NCBI GenBank assembly: GCA_905182995.1
Contig: CAJJDP010000100.1
Coordinates: forward strand, 349,258-413,257
Reading direction: 5' to 3'
Source: Paramecium octaurelia
Taxonomy: Eukaryota > Ciliophora > Oligohymenophorea > Peniculida > Parameciidae
Length of the DNA stretch: 64,000 nt
Positions 47,339-59,831 of the stretch are shown here, piece after piece (within the stretch, counting starts at the first letter, position 1; the number at the start of each line of letters is the position of its first letter). A model generated the notes under the pieces. That model saw only the letters and a program-made list of their open reading frames with translations, was not told the DNA's origin and made no database searches. The position numbers were made by a program, and so were the translations under genes.

Positions 47339-49062
47339 ATGAGTAGCTTATTTTCTAAATTTGTATCATTTGTAATGGATGACAAACCTCCACCTTAAAA
47401 TTCAATTATGAATGCTTTTATTAATAAACCATAAAAAGATAAGAGTGAAAGCGAGAATTCCGATGAAGATTCAAGTAATTCAGAACATGAGGCCCAGAAT
47501 TCATAAGAAGAAGAATATGAGGAGGATGAAGAAGACGACAATGAAAATGAGGAAGAAGAAGAAAATTCTGAAGAAAGCTAAGAAGAAGAGGAGGAAGAAG
47601 ACTCGAAAATTGAGTGTCATAGTAAATCTGAAGCGAGTTCTAATCAATGCAATTAATGTCAAGAGGAAGAAGATGAAGTAGATAATGATTTAGAATTGGA
47701 ATTATGGTATTGGAATAAATTATAACAAGATAACTAATAAAAAGAAATTTAAAAATAACTATTAGATGTATTGAAATTTATTATTATCACTTAGATTACT
47801 TTAAATTCCTTATTGCATTCTGAAACATAAATACAATTGCACCATTAATAAAAATACAATGAAGTTATAGACACTATAGATGATCCTTAGTTCCAATTAG
47901 ATTATATCAATTTTATTTGGCATAATATATCTGAGTCTCAAATCTTAGTAAAGCATGTAGAATTGTTGTGCAAACACAAACCAGAGCAGGTACCTAACTT
48001 TTTAAGATCTGGTAAATATCCAATCTTCGACTCTATTTATTTAACAAAAGCCTATAATATTTATGAGGGGACTGCTATCTTATTAGAGAAGATGAACAAA
48101 GTAGACGAAAGCATTTAGATTTATTTAGAATTTATGGATGACCTATTGAAACGGTATCTAAGAGAAGTTGTGAGACTGCCTGTATAAATATCAAAGAGGA
48201 AGAAACCATATTTAGTAATTAATAGTCTTAGTCAATTAATCGCTACTTTGCAATAACTATTAAACAACATGAAAACACTCTTGGATAACAATAGATTGCA
48301 TAACAATCTTGATATTTTGTATTTTTAGGTATTCAATCAAATTATCGATTGGTAATAAATGTTGTATTAAGCATATAAATTAGACAATTCAAAAATTGAA
48401 ATATTAACAATCATCAATCATTTTAGAAGCAATACTCCTGAGATTCTTATTAAATTGTTATATTCCACGGATGTTGAGTTATTTATTGATGAATTGATCA
48501 ATAATTACTCAAAATTAAATTTAGGATTTCAATTCTATTGTTTCAGAGCTGTTTTCTTGGATTTTCATTGTTATTAGCATATTTTAAGGCTTGGCAATTT
48601 AGAAATTAATAAAACAAATACCCTAATAAAGGATTTACTCCATAAAAATAGAAATTAAGGCAAGAGAGTTGAAATAATATGTTAATAATGCTAATTATTA
48701 GGACACATGAGAATTGATTAGATTGGAGGTTATAAAAACAGTTATTTATAGAGGTAGAAAATGTAGTGACATTTAATTGTGGCCATTCATATCATATATC
48801 TTGTTAAAAGAGCTGGATTTGCTAAGCATGCTAATCAAAAATTAGTGAACTCTTAGTATAGGTTCAACACATAATGGCTACAAAGATGAACCAACTAAAA
48901 AACCAATAGCAGTTGAATCTAAATTAAAGAAACCAAAAATAAGAAAATAACTTAATCAATCATAAATCAATTATTACTTTACAAGATTAAAAGAACACTA
49001 AGCTTGCAAGATTGCAAATATATGAATTAAGAAAATAAAATGAAAAATTATAATTTATATGA
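47339..49062 (+). CDS. VPS8: Vps8-like CORVET subunit with C-terminal RING
   Basis: Vps8 is the CORVET-specific tethering subunit that binds Rab5 on early endosomes. About 567 residues; one 23-nt intron (about 48729-48751). A very acidic N-terminus (Glu/Asp runs) precedes a clathrin-heavy-chain-type helical region: VELLCKHKPEQVPNFLRSG, YNIYEGTAILLEKM. The C-terminus has a RING-H2-like finger: CQQCQLLG, then FNCGHSYHISC and ICQAC. Vps8/Vps41-type proteins end in such RINGs. It is shorter than fungal Vps8 (about 1,200 aa), lacking the N-terminal beta-propeller, so an assignment to Vps41/Vps18 or a truncated Vps8 paralogue remains possible. Confidence 0.72.
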
Positions 49063-49102
49063 AACAAATAATAATAATTAAATCGTTTATATGAATTTAA
49101 AC

Positions 49103-50377
49103 TCACATCTCTGTTGGTAAATTATTGCATCCAACATTATCAGGCCATGACACATTATCTAAATAATTAGAAGAAACTGATTAATCTAAAACCCAGGCAG
49201 ACAAAGTCTTTGCAATAGTATTTCCTGATCCAGTAGGGACTTAGAACTTAGTTCCATAGTAGTTTGAACCTTCTAGGAAACTAAAACAATTAACACAATA
49301 TGTACCAATGTTATAAACAGGCAGGACCGAAACCTCCAGTATTAAAATGAGTTGAAAATCTTGATTTCATCATCACTTCCATACTTATGGCATGACTTTC
49401 TATAAAGTTGACTTAACTTTGATTGCAGTTTTATAAGGTTCCATCATTTGCACATGATAACTTCAAAATATTTGGGATACACCATGAATCATATGGGGAT
49501 TGAACAAAGAAAATTGGAGTATCAATGTACTCAATTAAATATTGGGCAAATAAGCATTTCCATTATTCATTAGGATTTGATTAGACACATTGAGTATTTG
49601 GTGGAGAGATTTCTTTATTGGACAATTGCATAAAGTTAGTATGATATGTATTTTTATAAGAAATGGAACCATCATAGGTTGTCAAATCCTAGAACACTCC
49701 AGAATCTGGAACACTACATACATAAAGTAAAATACTTTAATACGGTTACACTTGGTGGTAATAAATCTCTAATGGTTTATACCCAAGTAAAAGAAGCTAA
49801 TCCACCTGCTGAACATCCAGATACAATAACTTTGTCAGCTTATTTCAATTCATCCAAAAATTAATTTATTATAGATCTTGTAATTGAATTACCTCTAAAA
49901 TAAATATTGGTTCCACTAACAACGATTGGATCTTTGGCATATCCTTAATGTCCTAAGAGATTTACATTAAAAAATTACCTGTTCCATCACAATAATTGAT
50001 GTAAATGGAATTCCAGTTGTACAAAACAGGATTTACTTTAGAATCCCTTGAGAAGATTCCACCTATATTGACTTATTGGGCCTTATTTTTTGATGACCCT
50101 ATATCTGTTTTTGATCTAGATAAAGCACTATTCTTTGTAGCTTCCAAATTGCTTCCACCAATCCAACCTCCTCCTTGGAAGTAAATAATCCATGACTTAG
50201 CTCCACTTCCACTTCCTCTATCGAAATAAAATGACTTTAATTATAAAATATTAATACTCCTCTTGATCCATCCAAGCATAAGGCTTGTTCATCTTAGACT
50301 AAGTTGAGTGTATGAGTGGAATATGTTAGTTGTATTGATAAGCATATTATTAGGATGGTGGAAATATAATTCATCAT
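49103..50377 (-). CDS. Secreted Notum/pectin-acetylesterase-family hydrolase
   Basis: About 390 residues with introns of 23, 26, 22 and 25 nt (near 50241, 49963, 49726 and 49280). The N-terminal MNYISTILIICLSIQLTYS is a signal peptide. The oxyanion/core segment DGSRGS, FYFDRG and WIIYFQGGGW is followed by YCDGTG, then VSGCSAGGLAS with the nucleophile Ser, PDSGVF and a C-terminal His-Cys (QHC). This is the arrangement of Notum carboxylesterases and plant pectin acetylesterases, which remove lipid or acetyl esters. In ciliates a secreted or lysosomal esterase on ingested or surface glycans is likely. Catalytic residues look complete. Confidence 0.85.
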
Positions 50378-51022
50378 CAAATTAATTAATAAAGATTAAA
50401 TGATTAATAAAATTGATTAAGTTGTGACATATATACATATTATTATAAAACTTTGAAATATATTACAATTGGTAGTTGGAGTAAAACACCAAAAGTAAGG
50501 TTTTAGATTATAGCATTAATCTAATAAATCTCATATTATACTATTTTAGGGAAAGTCATCGACAAAATATTAAGTCTAGAGAATTTGAAAAGAAACAAGA
50601 CACTAGTATAGAAGTATAATGGCAAGGCTAAGTTTAATACAGTTATTATCACTTTATTCGAAGATTTAGAACAAAATATTAGTAATTATATTTAGTTATT
50701 TTTTGATATAAAACTAGAGAGAAACAATAAGAAATAATTGGGCTTTTCTAAACTCAGGACCTATATGTCATTTAGTAAATTATACTATGCACCAAACAGG
50801 GAAGAAAAAGATCATGAGATTTCTAAAAAAATAAAGAGTTCAACTTTTCAAATTATGGAGTTGGGGTTTCTCAGATGAATGAGAAGAAGTTATTAAGATT
50901 TCTTTGTCTAATTAATAATTATTTTGTTTTGAATTGTGTGCACCATATGTTTTTACAATATAAATCTCAAAAAAAAATTAAATATTAATCAAGGTATTTA
51001 AATCTTTTAATATATTTATTCA
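50378..51022. other. Divergent intergenic region
   Basis: A 645-bp spacer containing both promoters. One + frame at about 50560-50878 is open for about 105 codons (KVIDKILSLENLKRNKTL...) but has no ATG start upstream and no joining intron. It could be chance in this one-stop code or a gene relic. Confidence 0.4.
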
Positions 51023-51711
51023 ATGGCTTCCTAAAATAGACCACCTTAAACTCGTCAATTGACCAAACCAAAATGTATTTGTATTAGTTTAACCTACTAG
51101 TTGACAAACTCAGCGATGTCAAACCAGGAATTCATGGATATAATACCTTCGTCAAAGTAAGAATCAAATATCTATATCCTAGATTGAAGATATCAAGAAA
51201 GAATAAATTAAAAGATATGATGGTTCACTTTTGATTGTTTCTGAAGGTTTGGCTGGAGATGATACAGGAGTCATCAGATTCAGAGTTGTTGGAGAATATG
51301 CCAATATTCTTGAGAAAGGTAAATGTTATGCATGGAGAAACGGATTGTCTGAAGTCATTTAAGAAAGACACAGACTCTCACTTGATTAATTTGGACGCAT
51401 AACTCCTGAAAAAGTAAATTATGTAATTTACATATCAGGATGATTTAGTTGTTGTCAACTAAAACGGCAAGAAATACTCTGATATTGAATATGTGAGAAA
51501 GGACGCCAGACCAAATACAAACAGAAGAGACAACAGAGACAATAGAGATAACAGAGATAACAGAGACAATAGAGATAACAGAGAAAACAGAGATAATAGA
51601 GACAACAGAGACAATAGAGATAACAGAGACAATAGAGACAATAGAGATAACAGAGGTTAAAGAAGACCATAAGGAAATAGAACCAGAGGAGGAAACTAAA
51701 AGAGAGATTGA
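51023..51711 (+). CDS. OB-fold nucleic-acid-binding protein with RDN repeat tail
   Basis: About 203 residues after removing introns of 26, 26 and 25 nt (near 51076, 51138 and 51415). Residues about 17-130 match the OB-fold of the SOSS-B/plant OB-like group: LSDVKPGIHGYNTFVKIEDI, then GDDTGVIRFRVVGEYANIL. This group binds single-stranded DNA or RNA. The C-terminus is a tandem run of Arg-Asp-Asn units (14 copies) and ends in an RTRGGN-type basic stretch, like RNA-binding low-complexity tails. DNA-repair versus RNA role cannot be decided. Confidence 0.8.
51529..51654 (+). repeat. 9-bp tandem repeat coding (Asp-Asn-Arg)14
   Basis: Fourteen in-phase units of GAYAAYAGA with silent third-base variation and one Asp-to-Glu change. 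It lies wholly inside the OB-fold gene, so it is coding and not a CRISPR or satellite. Silent differences show selection to keep the peptide. Confidence 0.9.
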
Positions 51712-51877
51712 GTTAGTCAATTTATGGAACATTATCATATAATACCACCATCATTTCTTTTTTGTTATAGTCATAAGATTCAAATTGGAATATTTATTGT
51801 TAAACGAAACAACTATTATTTGTAATTAATAATTTAAAATTAAATTAAGCTGATAATTTAAGTCTAACTAAAGATTC

Positions 51878-52276
51878 TCAATTAGCAAATGATCTTCTTC
51901 GAGAAAACTCAGATCTAGGTTAATGATGATTTTTTTGTGTTTCAAATTTCTTCATCAAATGATAACAATTCAGCTTTTCTAAATTATTTTCTTTATCTTC
52001 TGTAAATTAAGTTTCTTAGAAGTAATTATTTAAATTTTGCACTCCCTTATTTTAATAGTTTTGAGGTATGTATTTCTTTATCTAAGCTCTAGTCTCTTGA
52101 TTTCTATTTTCAATTGCCTACTGCAAGTAATCTAATCTATTCATCATAGAATTGATATTAAGTAAAATATCTTCACATTATTAACTAGTTTTTTTCTTCT
52201 TTGATTGATTTCGACTGGAAGATAAACTATTTCGTACAGATTTCCTGTAACCACTGCTTTCCTAAACATATAGCAT
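51878..52276 (-). CDS. Hypothetical basic protein, 132 aa
   Basis: A single frame from ATG 52276 to TGA 51878. A Ser/Lys/Arg-rich N-terminus (SSSRNQSKKKK) is followed by a predicted helix (LLNINSMMNRLDYLQQAIEN) and an Asn/Gln/Arg-rich end with EFSRRRS. No family. There is a short coiled-coil segment of about 30 residues. Confidence 0.5.
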
Positions 52277-52450
52277 ATTTATTTTTAACGAAAATTAATA
52301 TCATAATATTTTACTTTCGATTCTAATATCAAATGTCGAATCTCCAAACAACCATTAAAATTAGAACAACTTTATGATTATCGCTACGAAAGCATTAAAA
52401 AAGAATAGATATATCTAGTCAGTTTTAATTATATTGTTATTATTATATTA

Positions 52451-54210
52451 ATGGGAAGTGTTTCATCAAATCCTAATGCTGACGAGACTGGTACAATAAG
52501 CAATCTTCCTATGCATCTTAGGAGGATGGAATTGAAATTTGACATTACAAAAGATGTCAATCCAAACCTTAAACAATTATTGCATTGTAATGGAAATTAG
52601 TATAATAGGGTCATTAATGGAAATCAGATAGGTTTATGAATAATTTTAGAGAAGATCAACTTCTCCGTTTATTGATAAAAACATTTTCTGTAAGATTGTA
52701 CCTTTTAGCAGATCAAATGCAAGCTTTATCTTCGATTAATTTTGCATCGGAAACAAAGTTCTCTCCATTTATGAATTCATATGTATTTTGACAATTACTG
52801 CCTACACCCAATATATCCACAAAGTTCATTGTAATTATTAAGCTCAACATAATTGCTAGTCTTGTATATCGTTTTCGATCTAGATTGTAGTGGAAACATA
52901 AGCCTCAATGAGTTACTGATTATATTTAAATCGATTATATTGGGATACTGCAAGTTAACAGAAGCTGAATTGCCATCCTATATCTAATTGGAGAAGTTCG
53001 CAAAATTAATGTTTCTCAAAAGTGATATCTAAGTAGACAATTCATTAGAGCTCAGCGAGTAATACATTACTTAACCCTAGGATAATAGAGTGGCTTGATA
53101 ATAATCCTACAGGTTTACAATTATTTCAAATGTATGAACCTAAGCAGAAGGTACAAGAGCCCTTTGAAGCATTTCGTTCTTTTCGTGCCTATACTGAACA
53201 AGAGGCTGAGAACATGTTAGAAATGATAACTAAATCTAATAAGAATGAATACTATATGAAAAGCCTAAATGATTAGGTTGGTAAAAGGAATAAATTTAGT
53301 TATATGGCAAATACAAAAAGTTAATAATAACAATAAATATATTCTATCTAATAATAAAGAAATTAGTCTTTACCTAAAATTTAAGCCTAAAAATAATTGA
53401 ATATGGAAGAAGAATTGGAAGAATTAAATATCTTAGAAAAAGCATTGGATTAACACTAAAAGAAATATGATTTATCAACAGAAAAACCATCTTAAAGTAT
53501 GCATCATCCAGCTTAAAATCCTATTTAATTAGGTAAGAGAGTAAAAAGCTAAGGTAGGATAATGAAAAACATTATTATAACTAAAGGGTGCACATTAACA
53601 AGGAATGAGATCTTTCGAGTAAAGAATTATTTTGACTCGCTGTCCGATAATAATAAGGTTATTGGTGTTAAGGATTTTACAAAAGCTTTTTAAAATAAAC
53701 CTCACATGAAAAGGGTCACAGCTAGTCTGTACAATTATTTAGATTCGAAATAAAAGGGATTTGTCACTTTTGACTAATTGATGCTGAAACTTTACCCTTC
53801 ATTAACAAAAGTGTAATTGGAAATTATTAATAATTGGATTAAATAATATAACGAGGTTTTCTCTAAGAGTTCTAAGGAAAGCATCGAGTTGGAAGTTCTT
53901 AAAAACAATGATACAAAACAAATGAAAAGAAAGAGAGTATTACCAAAGAGCAGTATGATCAGAATTAAACAGATTTATGATTTGATTGATCAAGATAACA
54001 AAGGATGTAAAATAGATCATTATACTAAATTTAGATATATCTTTGGAAGATCTGAAAAAGACTTTTACTTATGGATTTACGGGTAAAGAAGTTGAAGATT
54101 TATTTCGATTACATGATTTAGACAAGGATGGAAAATTAGGAATGGAAGATTTTATCAGAGTTATCCTTCCACCAGACTACGTAATTGAGGATGAAGCAGA
54201 AGAATAATGA
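52451..54210 (+). CDS. EF-hand protein, two EF modules joined by a Gln-rich linker
   Basis: With introns of 22, 29, 22 and 28 nt (near 52578, 52830, 53060 and 54009) there is one frame without TGA from 52451 to 54210 (about 550 residues). Start MGSVSSNPN suggests N-myristoylation. Module 1 has YIVFDLDCSGNISLNEL, a full EF loop. Module 2, after a Gln/Lys linker, has IDQDNKGYISLEDL and LHDLDKDGKLGMEDF, two good loops. It could instead be two genes (the second from ATG at about 53403), but no stop separates them. A calcium sensor of the calcineurin-B/NCS type with an additional domain is likely. Confidence 0.68.
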
Positions 54211-54237
54211 AAAATATAAATATTTCTTATTATGTAA

Positions 54238-55615
54238 TCATTCTTTTTCTAATGATCTTTTAAATTATTGTTATGAAAAACTGGTAGTACATTGTAGAGC
54301 AATTAACAATAACAAATAATAAACTAAGGATTACCCATCAAGAAATATAGCAACAAGATTGGTAAACATTACTCCAAAATTTTGGCAAAATAAATATAAA
54401 CCAAAAATTGCCATATCTTCATTCCAAATATCTGAGATGATGACAGCGGAATTGAATTATCCTGAATTATCTGTAAATCCTCTAAAAAATGCCAATAAAA
54501 TTCATACATCAAAAAGCCTAAAATTATATTGATATTATAATTTTTTTAAAATGCACTAATAATAGCAATTATATTCAAGCATTAGAACACATTTCCATAA
54601 AAGATGGAATTTTAAATAATTCCAAAGAAGTATCTAGATAACCCATTACAAATCCCACTCAATATTTAAGCTACTCCAACAAATAGAAAGATTCTGGCTG
54701 TTCTAACATTTACTGTTATCTCATTTTCGCCAGGTAGAGAGGCTGAAATAAACTTATGAAAGATCCCAAATTCAAAACCTATAACTACACCTGTAGAAAT
54801 AAATAAAGAAAATAAAAATTTCATTTCCTTCAATTAAAATTTTTAGATAATCTATTTGATTTATGCTTTGAATCCTATTTTGGCAAACTTCTTGTTAATG
54901 TTGGCTACCTGTTCTTCAGGTTTATCAACAGAATCATTCTGGATAAGACATTAATTGGCCTCAGAAATTTAATTTTGGTTACCCTTATCGGGTTATTAAA
55001 CAAAAATAAACAATAGAGATAATATGCACTCAAACAATCCACTATACAAAAAGTAATTCTCTCGACCTATGTATGATAATAATTAATCAGAAGTCACCCC
55101 ATTCAACAAATATGAACTTCCAAGTAACATGTAAGTTACACCAAAAAACAACTCTTTATTTTTGTCTGTAGAACAGTGACTAACATATGTATTTTAGAGA
55201 ACAAAATATCCACCCAACCCTGCTCCTAAGAAGACACATCCGACCAAAGTTAGAGGAATCAACATTATTGGGTTGCAAATTAAATCTTAAACATCATTTC
55301 CATCACACCTTGATATAATATAAGCAGGAATAAAACAAGGCAATACTAATCCTGCTTAAAAAGTAAATCCATATCGGTATTTCATTTTAGTTAAATAAAG
55401 TGGGGCTAACAGTGTTATATTATAATCATACCAACCAGGTTGAAAATTAGATTTACTGTATATATACATATCAATCCTAGACCACCTAAGTATGAATAGT
55501 TGTTCTAATCGACAATTTAAGGCAAAAGACTGGCCAAAGCCAAGCATTAAGATAAATGAAATGTTAGAACTATATTCATATATAAGACCTTTCCTAGGTT
55601 AGCATATTTCTTCAT
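54238..55615 (-). CDS. UNC93/MFS-like membrane protein
   Basis: About 440 residues; introns of 26 nt (about 55412-55437) and 26 nt (near 54490-54515). It has about 11-12 hydrophobic helices: the N-terminal pair, GLVLPCFIPAYII, LVGCVFLGAGLGGYFVLQN, a charged middle loop (VDKPEEQVANINKKFAKI), then GFTDNSGQFNSAVIISDIW. The GAGLGGYFVLQNTYVSHC segment resembles the UNC93 family. Family members regulate ion channels or traffic of receptors. Convergent with the EF-hand gene; stops are only 27 bp apart. Confidence 0.68.
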
Positions 55616-55677
55616 TGTAATATTAATGTTGAATATTTAAAATATTAAAATCGATCTTTATAACTCATTATATATAA

Positions 55678-58552
55678 TCAAATTATTGTTTTATATTTGT
55701 ATTTATCGTATATTAATGCATCCTCAAATTATTAGTCCATCCATTTTGCTTCTTTCCTTGAGAATACATTATTATTATCAGATTCTAAATTTTAATGTTT
55801 AGTCTAAAAATAGTTAATTTCTTACAGTTGCAACAAGATTGCATAGATTCAAAGATTTCAATAATTCCTCTGAACCAAATGCTAATGGAGTACATTTATC
55901 TGCATTGACCATATTGAGATTACCTCCTTTATTTATAAAATCAATAATAATTTATTTGCTTTCTGATTAAAAAGCCATATGCAATGGAGTATTGAGATTC
56001 TCGCATTGTTAATTGACATTTGCACCCAAATTGAGTAAAAATCTGCAAAACTATTCATCTCCATTTTTTGCACAATAATAAAGAGGAGTATTTCCAAATC
56101 TATCACATAATTATGTATCTCTTTGATTGTATTAAAATCCTGAAGTCATAGCGACCTATAGATTCTTCATTTTAGCAGCAACAATCAATTTTCTGTTTTT
56201 CAATTTTGCCTCGCTCATTTCCTTTTGTTTAGAGAATTTCATCAGCTTCTTTTTTCTGGCAATCTCCTTAATTTCTAGTTCTGCCCTTCTAGCTGTATCC
56301 TTAACTTAATAACAAATCTACAATTACCAATGAGTTTTCATCTACTTTTTCTTGTGGTGGTATATATTTATAAAGACTTAATCTATGAGATTACAATCTC
56401 TTAGATGTCCTTTATGTTTAGGAAATTTGACCACTACTTTTTACACCTATGCTCAAAGCACCAGAAGATGGAACCTTTTCAATTTTATCAATTGGTAGTT
56501 TTGGCGGTTAATGACTTGAAATATCTTTAAGCCTTTCGCTTTATCTTTTGTCTAATTCTTTGTGAAGTTCTTCAAAGAACTTTTTTGCTTACATGCATTT
56601 TCTAATTTTAATTTCGATATCTCTGTTTTTTTTAACTTCACTTTTTACAATTAACTTATTTAAGGCTTTCTTCTGGATATACCTTTTAATTGCAAATTTG
56701 ATCTTATTTGCAGCTTAAACTTCTGCTTCTGAAGTTATCCAATTATTTTTTCTTGGAAAATTATTATCTGAATCATCATGTTTAATTAAATGCTATAATT
56801 CTGGAGATTGAAATTTTCTTGGTAATTAAGGTCCACCAGCATAGTAATTCTTAAATTGATCTTATGTAACTGTATAATTTCGTATTCCTAATTTATATCT
56901 CCTTACTTCTTGTTTCTAAATATCTGGTTTTTACACCTTATATTTATCTTCTGATAAAGTTGTCATTATTTTAGAAGGTGGATGAAATGCTCTCTTTGAT
57001 TTAGTTACATCATAAATTTCGTTTCCAATGGTGTAAATGGCTTTTGGAGGCGGTTTAGCTTCATTCCTTTCCAAAAATTCCTTTTATCTTTCTTTATCTG
57101 ACACTTTTTTCTATTGTAATCAAATTAAATACTTCTCTAATTTTACTTATCACCTAAAGCACAATTTCTTTGAACTTTTGGACATATATATTCGCTAATG
57201 GATTGCCCATTCTTCGTTATATTCTTAGATATTTCTCTTTTTTTCTTTCTGCTTCGCTCTATAGCTGCTTTTTCTTTGCAACATCTCTTAATTAATTGAT
57301 AATTTTCTTCTTTATATTTCTTATTTGGTTCGAATTTGAAAGCAATTAATTTTTCTTTTAATTGAGCTCCGAATTGATTTCTATAATATCTATTTTTAGT
57401 TTTTACTAATATTCCTTCGTTTCTCAATATTAACTTTTTCTAACCAATCCTTTCTATATTAAGTAAGGTTTTTCTTCAAATAGTAAAATGTCTATAATAT
57501 TTGTTCTGCTATATTCATTTCAATTTAATGAATGACCTAAACTTCAAAGATACTATTTACTTGAGAATCCAAAAAATTAATTGCTCTCTGAATAAATTAT
57601 TTGTCTAAACATTTATTTATTAGAAAGGAAGTTGATGCTAAATACTTTAATTCTTCAGCAGTCAAATAATTCCCTTCCTAACATTAATCTAATAATTTTT
57701 CTCTCTTTTAATAATTAACCCCCTTGCTATTTTGTTTCTTCATTAATTCATATCCAACTCTATGAATATTATTGTCATTTAAGAAATAGCCTTATTCAAT
57801 TGCCTAGTTCCACTCAAAAAATAGATCTGGCTTGGAAAATTGAAATTGAGGAGGATCTAAATATAATTTCTCTTCGAAATTTTGCTATGTACGAATTCTT
57901 GAAGTGTGAGCAGTACTGAAATTTAGACTTTCTGTTGTTTTGTGTCGTTTTTATATAAAATGATTTATGTATGCAAAAAACATTTTAATCTTACTTAATT
58001 ATAAATAATTACTTTATCCTGATTAGAATTTTATTAAACAAGCTCTACTAGAGCATATTGCAAGATTTTTTTGAGTTTTTTATATTGAGATTTGACCTTC
58101 ATCCATCCATACAGATCCAGTTGTTTACTGCTACTCTGAACAGAAGGTTCGTTCTTTTCCTGTTTATACTTGGCTAACAAAGTCTCTAAACTTTTTGATA
58201 TTGACTTGGTAGCACATTGGATGGCATAATTTTATTTTTATTCTAGAGTTTCAAGCTTTAGCAATTGGTAATAATCAATCCCAAATTCTGAACAAACATC
58301 TATATATTTTGTTTTGAGGTCTTTTTTGGTCATTGATTTTCTTATAATTTTATCTAACAAAATAGATTAAAAGTCTAAATCGGTTTATGAAATTGATTCT
58401 TTCATTTACACTTTCTATTTCCCTTTAGTGAATTTTGAAGTATTATCAATAAAAGTTTTTAATTTTGATTCAAAGTCTTGAAATGTCTCAAGATCTCCAA
58501 ATGCATCTGATTCTACCTCAGTTTTAAAGAGTTTGTTGTACTTTCGTTTCAT
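55678..58552 (-). CDS. Ankyrin-repeat protein with coiled coil and IQ-like motif
   Basis: One frame with introns of 23 nt (about 57993-58015), two near 57130-57175, 28 nt (near 56305-56332) and 22 nt (about 55808-55829) gives about 910 residues. The first 185 residues are helical and basic; the middle is charged coiled coil with IKFAIKRYIQKKALNKLI (IQ-like). Near the C-terminus are three ankyrin units: DRFGNTPLYYCAKNGDEQFC, NLNTPLHMAFQSESKQ, DKCTPLAFGSEEL. Ankyrin repeats mediate protein binding. An alternative start at 57983 would give two genes, but no TGA separates them. Exons around 57150 are the least certain; frames there are all open. Confidence 0.65.
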
Positions 58553-58699
58553 ATTAAATGAAATTTTATATATAATACAAATAAGGGAAATAATAATTTA
58601 ACAGAATTGATTATAAAATTTATAAAAGAAAATTTATAATGATTTCAGAAGCTGCTCTATTTAACAAAAAGGAATACATAAATAATTTATATAATTAAA

Positions 58700-59073
58700 A
58701 TGGCTGAAGTACCTTTAGAGAAAAAGATTAAAGTATTGATGGCAGCATCCAAAAGAATTTAAAAAGAATACTTAGCATACAAAAATGAAATTCAATAATT
58801 TGAAAATGCTATCTAAGGGATCGAAGATAATGAAGAGAACGCATTAAAATTAAAGAAACAAGTAAAAATCCCATTTTAACATAGAATGAATTATTAATTG
58901 AATCAAAGAGCATGTTGCCAAATACATTTTAAAGATTGGAAGAAAACAATCAAAAATTGATTGATTAAGTAGCAGAATTAGGAATGATGAATGAGGAATT
59001 AACGGAATAGGCCTAGTAATGCATAGATCAGACCTAATTATTTCTTAATTAGATAAATCCAGCAATGATTTGA
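58700..59073 (+). CDS. TBCA: Tubulin folding cofactor A
   Basis: TBCA captures beta-tubulin released from the cytosolic chaperonin and takes part in tubulin heterodimer assembly. It has about 116 residues (family about 110) after removal of a 23-nt intron (about 58861-58883). It is a three-helix bundle: MAEVPLEKKIKVLMAASKR, then the conserved LKKQNELLIESKSMLPNTFQ region (animal TBCA: IKKQAEILQESRMMIPD). The C-terminal helix is acidic/Gln-rich. This is consistent with heavy tubulin use in ciliates. Confidence 0.88.
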
Positions 59074-59113
59074 ATATTATTTATTTATAATTATTGTAAA
59101 ACCAACAAAAAGG

Positions 59114-59725
59114 ATGAAATAATAAGAAGCATTCTTTCAAGAGGAATCATGTTAGATACAAAAGGAAGAAACAAATGGTATCCTTGAAATAGAAAATGAC
59201 CAACCATTTAAACCACATTATGGAAACAACTTTATGTTTAAATTTTCTGATGGTCAACCATAAATAACGATAGGTCCTCACTGTATTACATTTTGATATC
59301 TCTAGGGCCTTTGAGTCTATGCGTGATAATTTCTATAATATTGGGAACGTATTTTATTAGTACTACAATATACCTCAAATCCGGTATCTGGGCTAGTTTA
59401 GCATCTATACTCAGTAGCTTAATATTGGAAGTAAGTTTTCTAAGAGTTTTTCTCAAAAATCCTGGAGTCAATTTTACATTAACAGAAGTTACAAGAACTG
59501 AGAGTATCAATTTTATATAATCAAGAATCGTGTTAACCATGCAAACTCAAAAAAGAATTAGGAACTTATCATTGTTTTGAATGTGATATTTGTGTTAGAG
59601 GTTATGATCATCATTGTCCTTGGGTTGGAAAATGCATCGGCGAAGGCAATATAATAGAATTTTAACTGTTTTTGCTTTCATTTCTACTATTTTTTGTTTG
59701 CAATATATTTTTAGTCCTAATGTGA
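59114..59725 (+). CDS. DHHC palmitoyltransferase (short)
   Basis: The product is about 188 residues with introns of 23 nt (about 59281-59303) and 22 nt (about 59503-59524). Two hydrophobic helices are followed by the Cys-rich domain: CQPCKLKKELGTYHC, FECDICVRGYDHHCPWVGKC, IGEGN. DHHC is intact, so S-acylation activity is plausible; the enzyme attaches palmitate to cysteines of membrane proteins. A third hydrophobic helix ends right before the stop. Family members usually have four helices and the gene stops within or just after the third, so it may be a truncated paralogue. The usual CIGxxN reads CIGEGN. Confidence 0.78.
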
Positions 59726-59831
59726 AAATATTATTTATGTTAAATTTATCTAATTTATGGTTTGCATGGAGTAAATAAAACAAATTGAAGGATCGTTATG
59801 AAATAGATGGAAGGAAAGTAAGTGTAGAAAT

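Noticed and set aside
50560-50878. A 105-codon open frame between the Notum-like and OB-fold genes
   Set aside because: There is no ATG upstream in frame and no joining intron; with only one stop codon such frames can arise by chance.
51529-51654. Short tandem repeat that might be taken for a CRISPR or satellite array
   Set aside because: Unit length is 9 bp with no spacers, and it is in phase inside a coding region.
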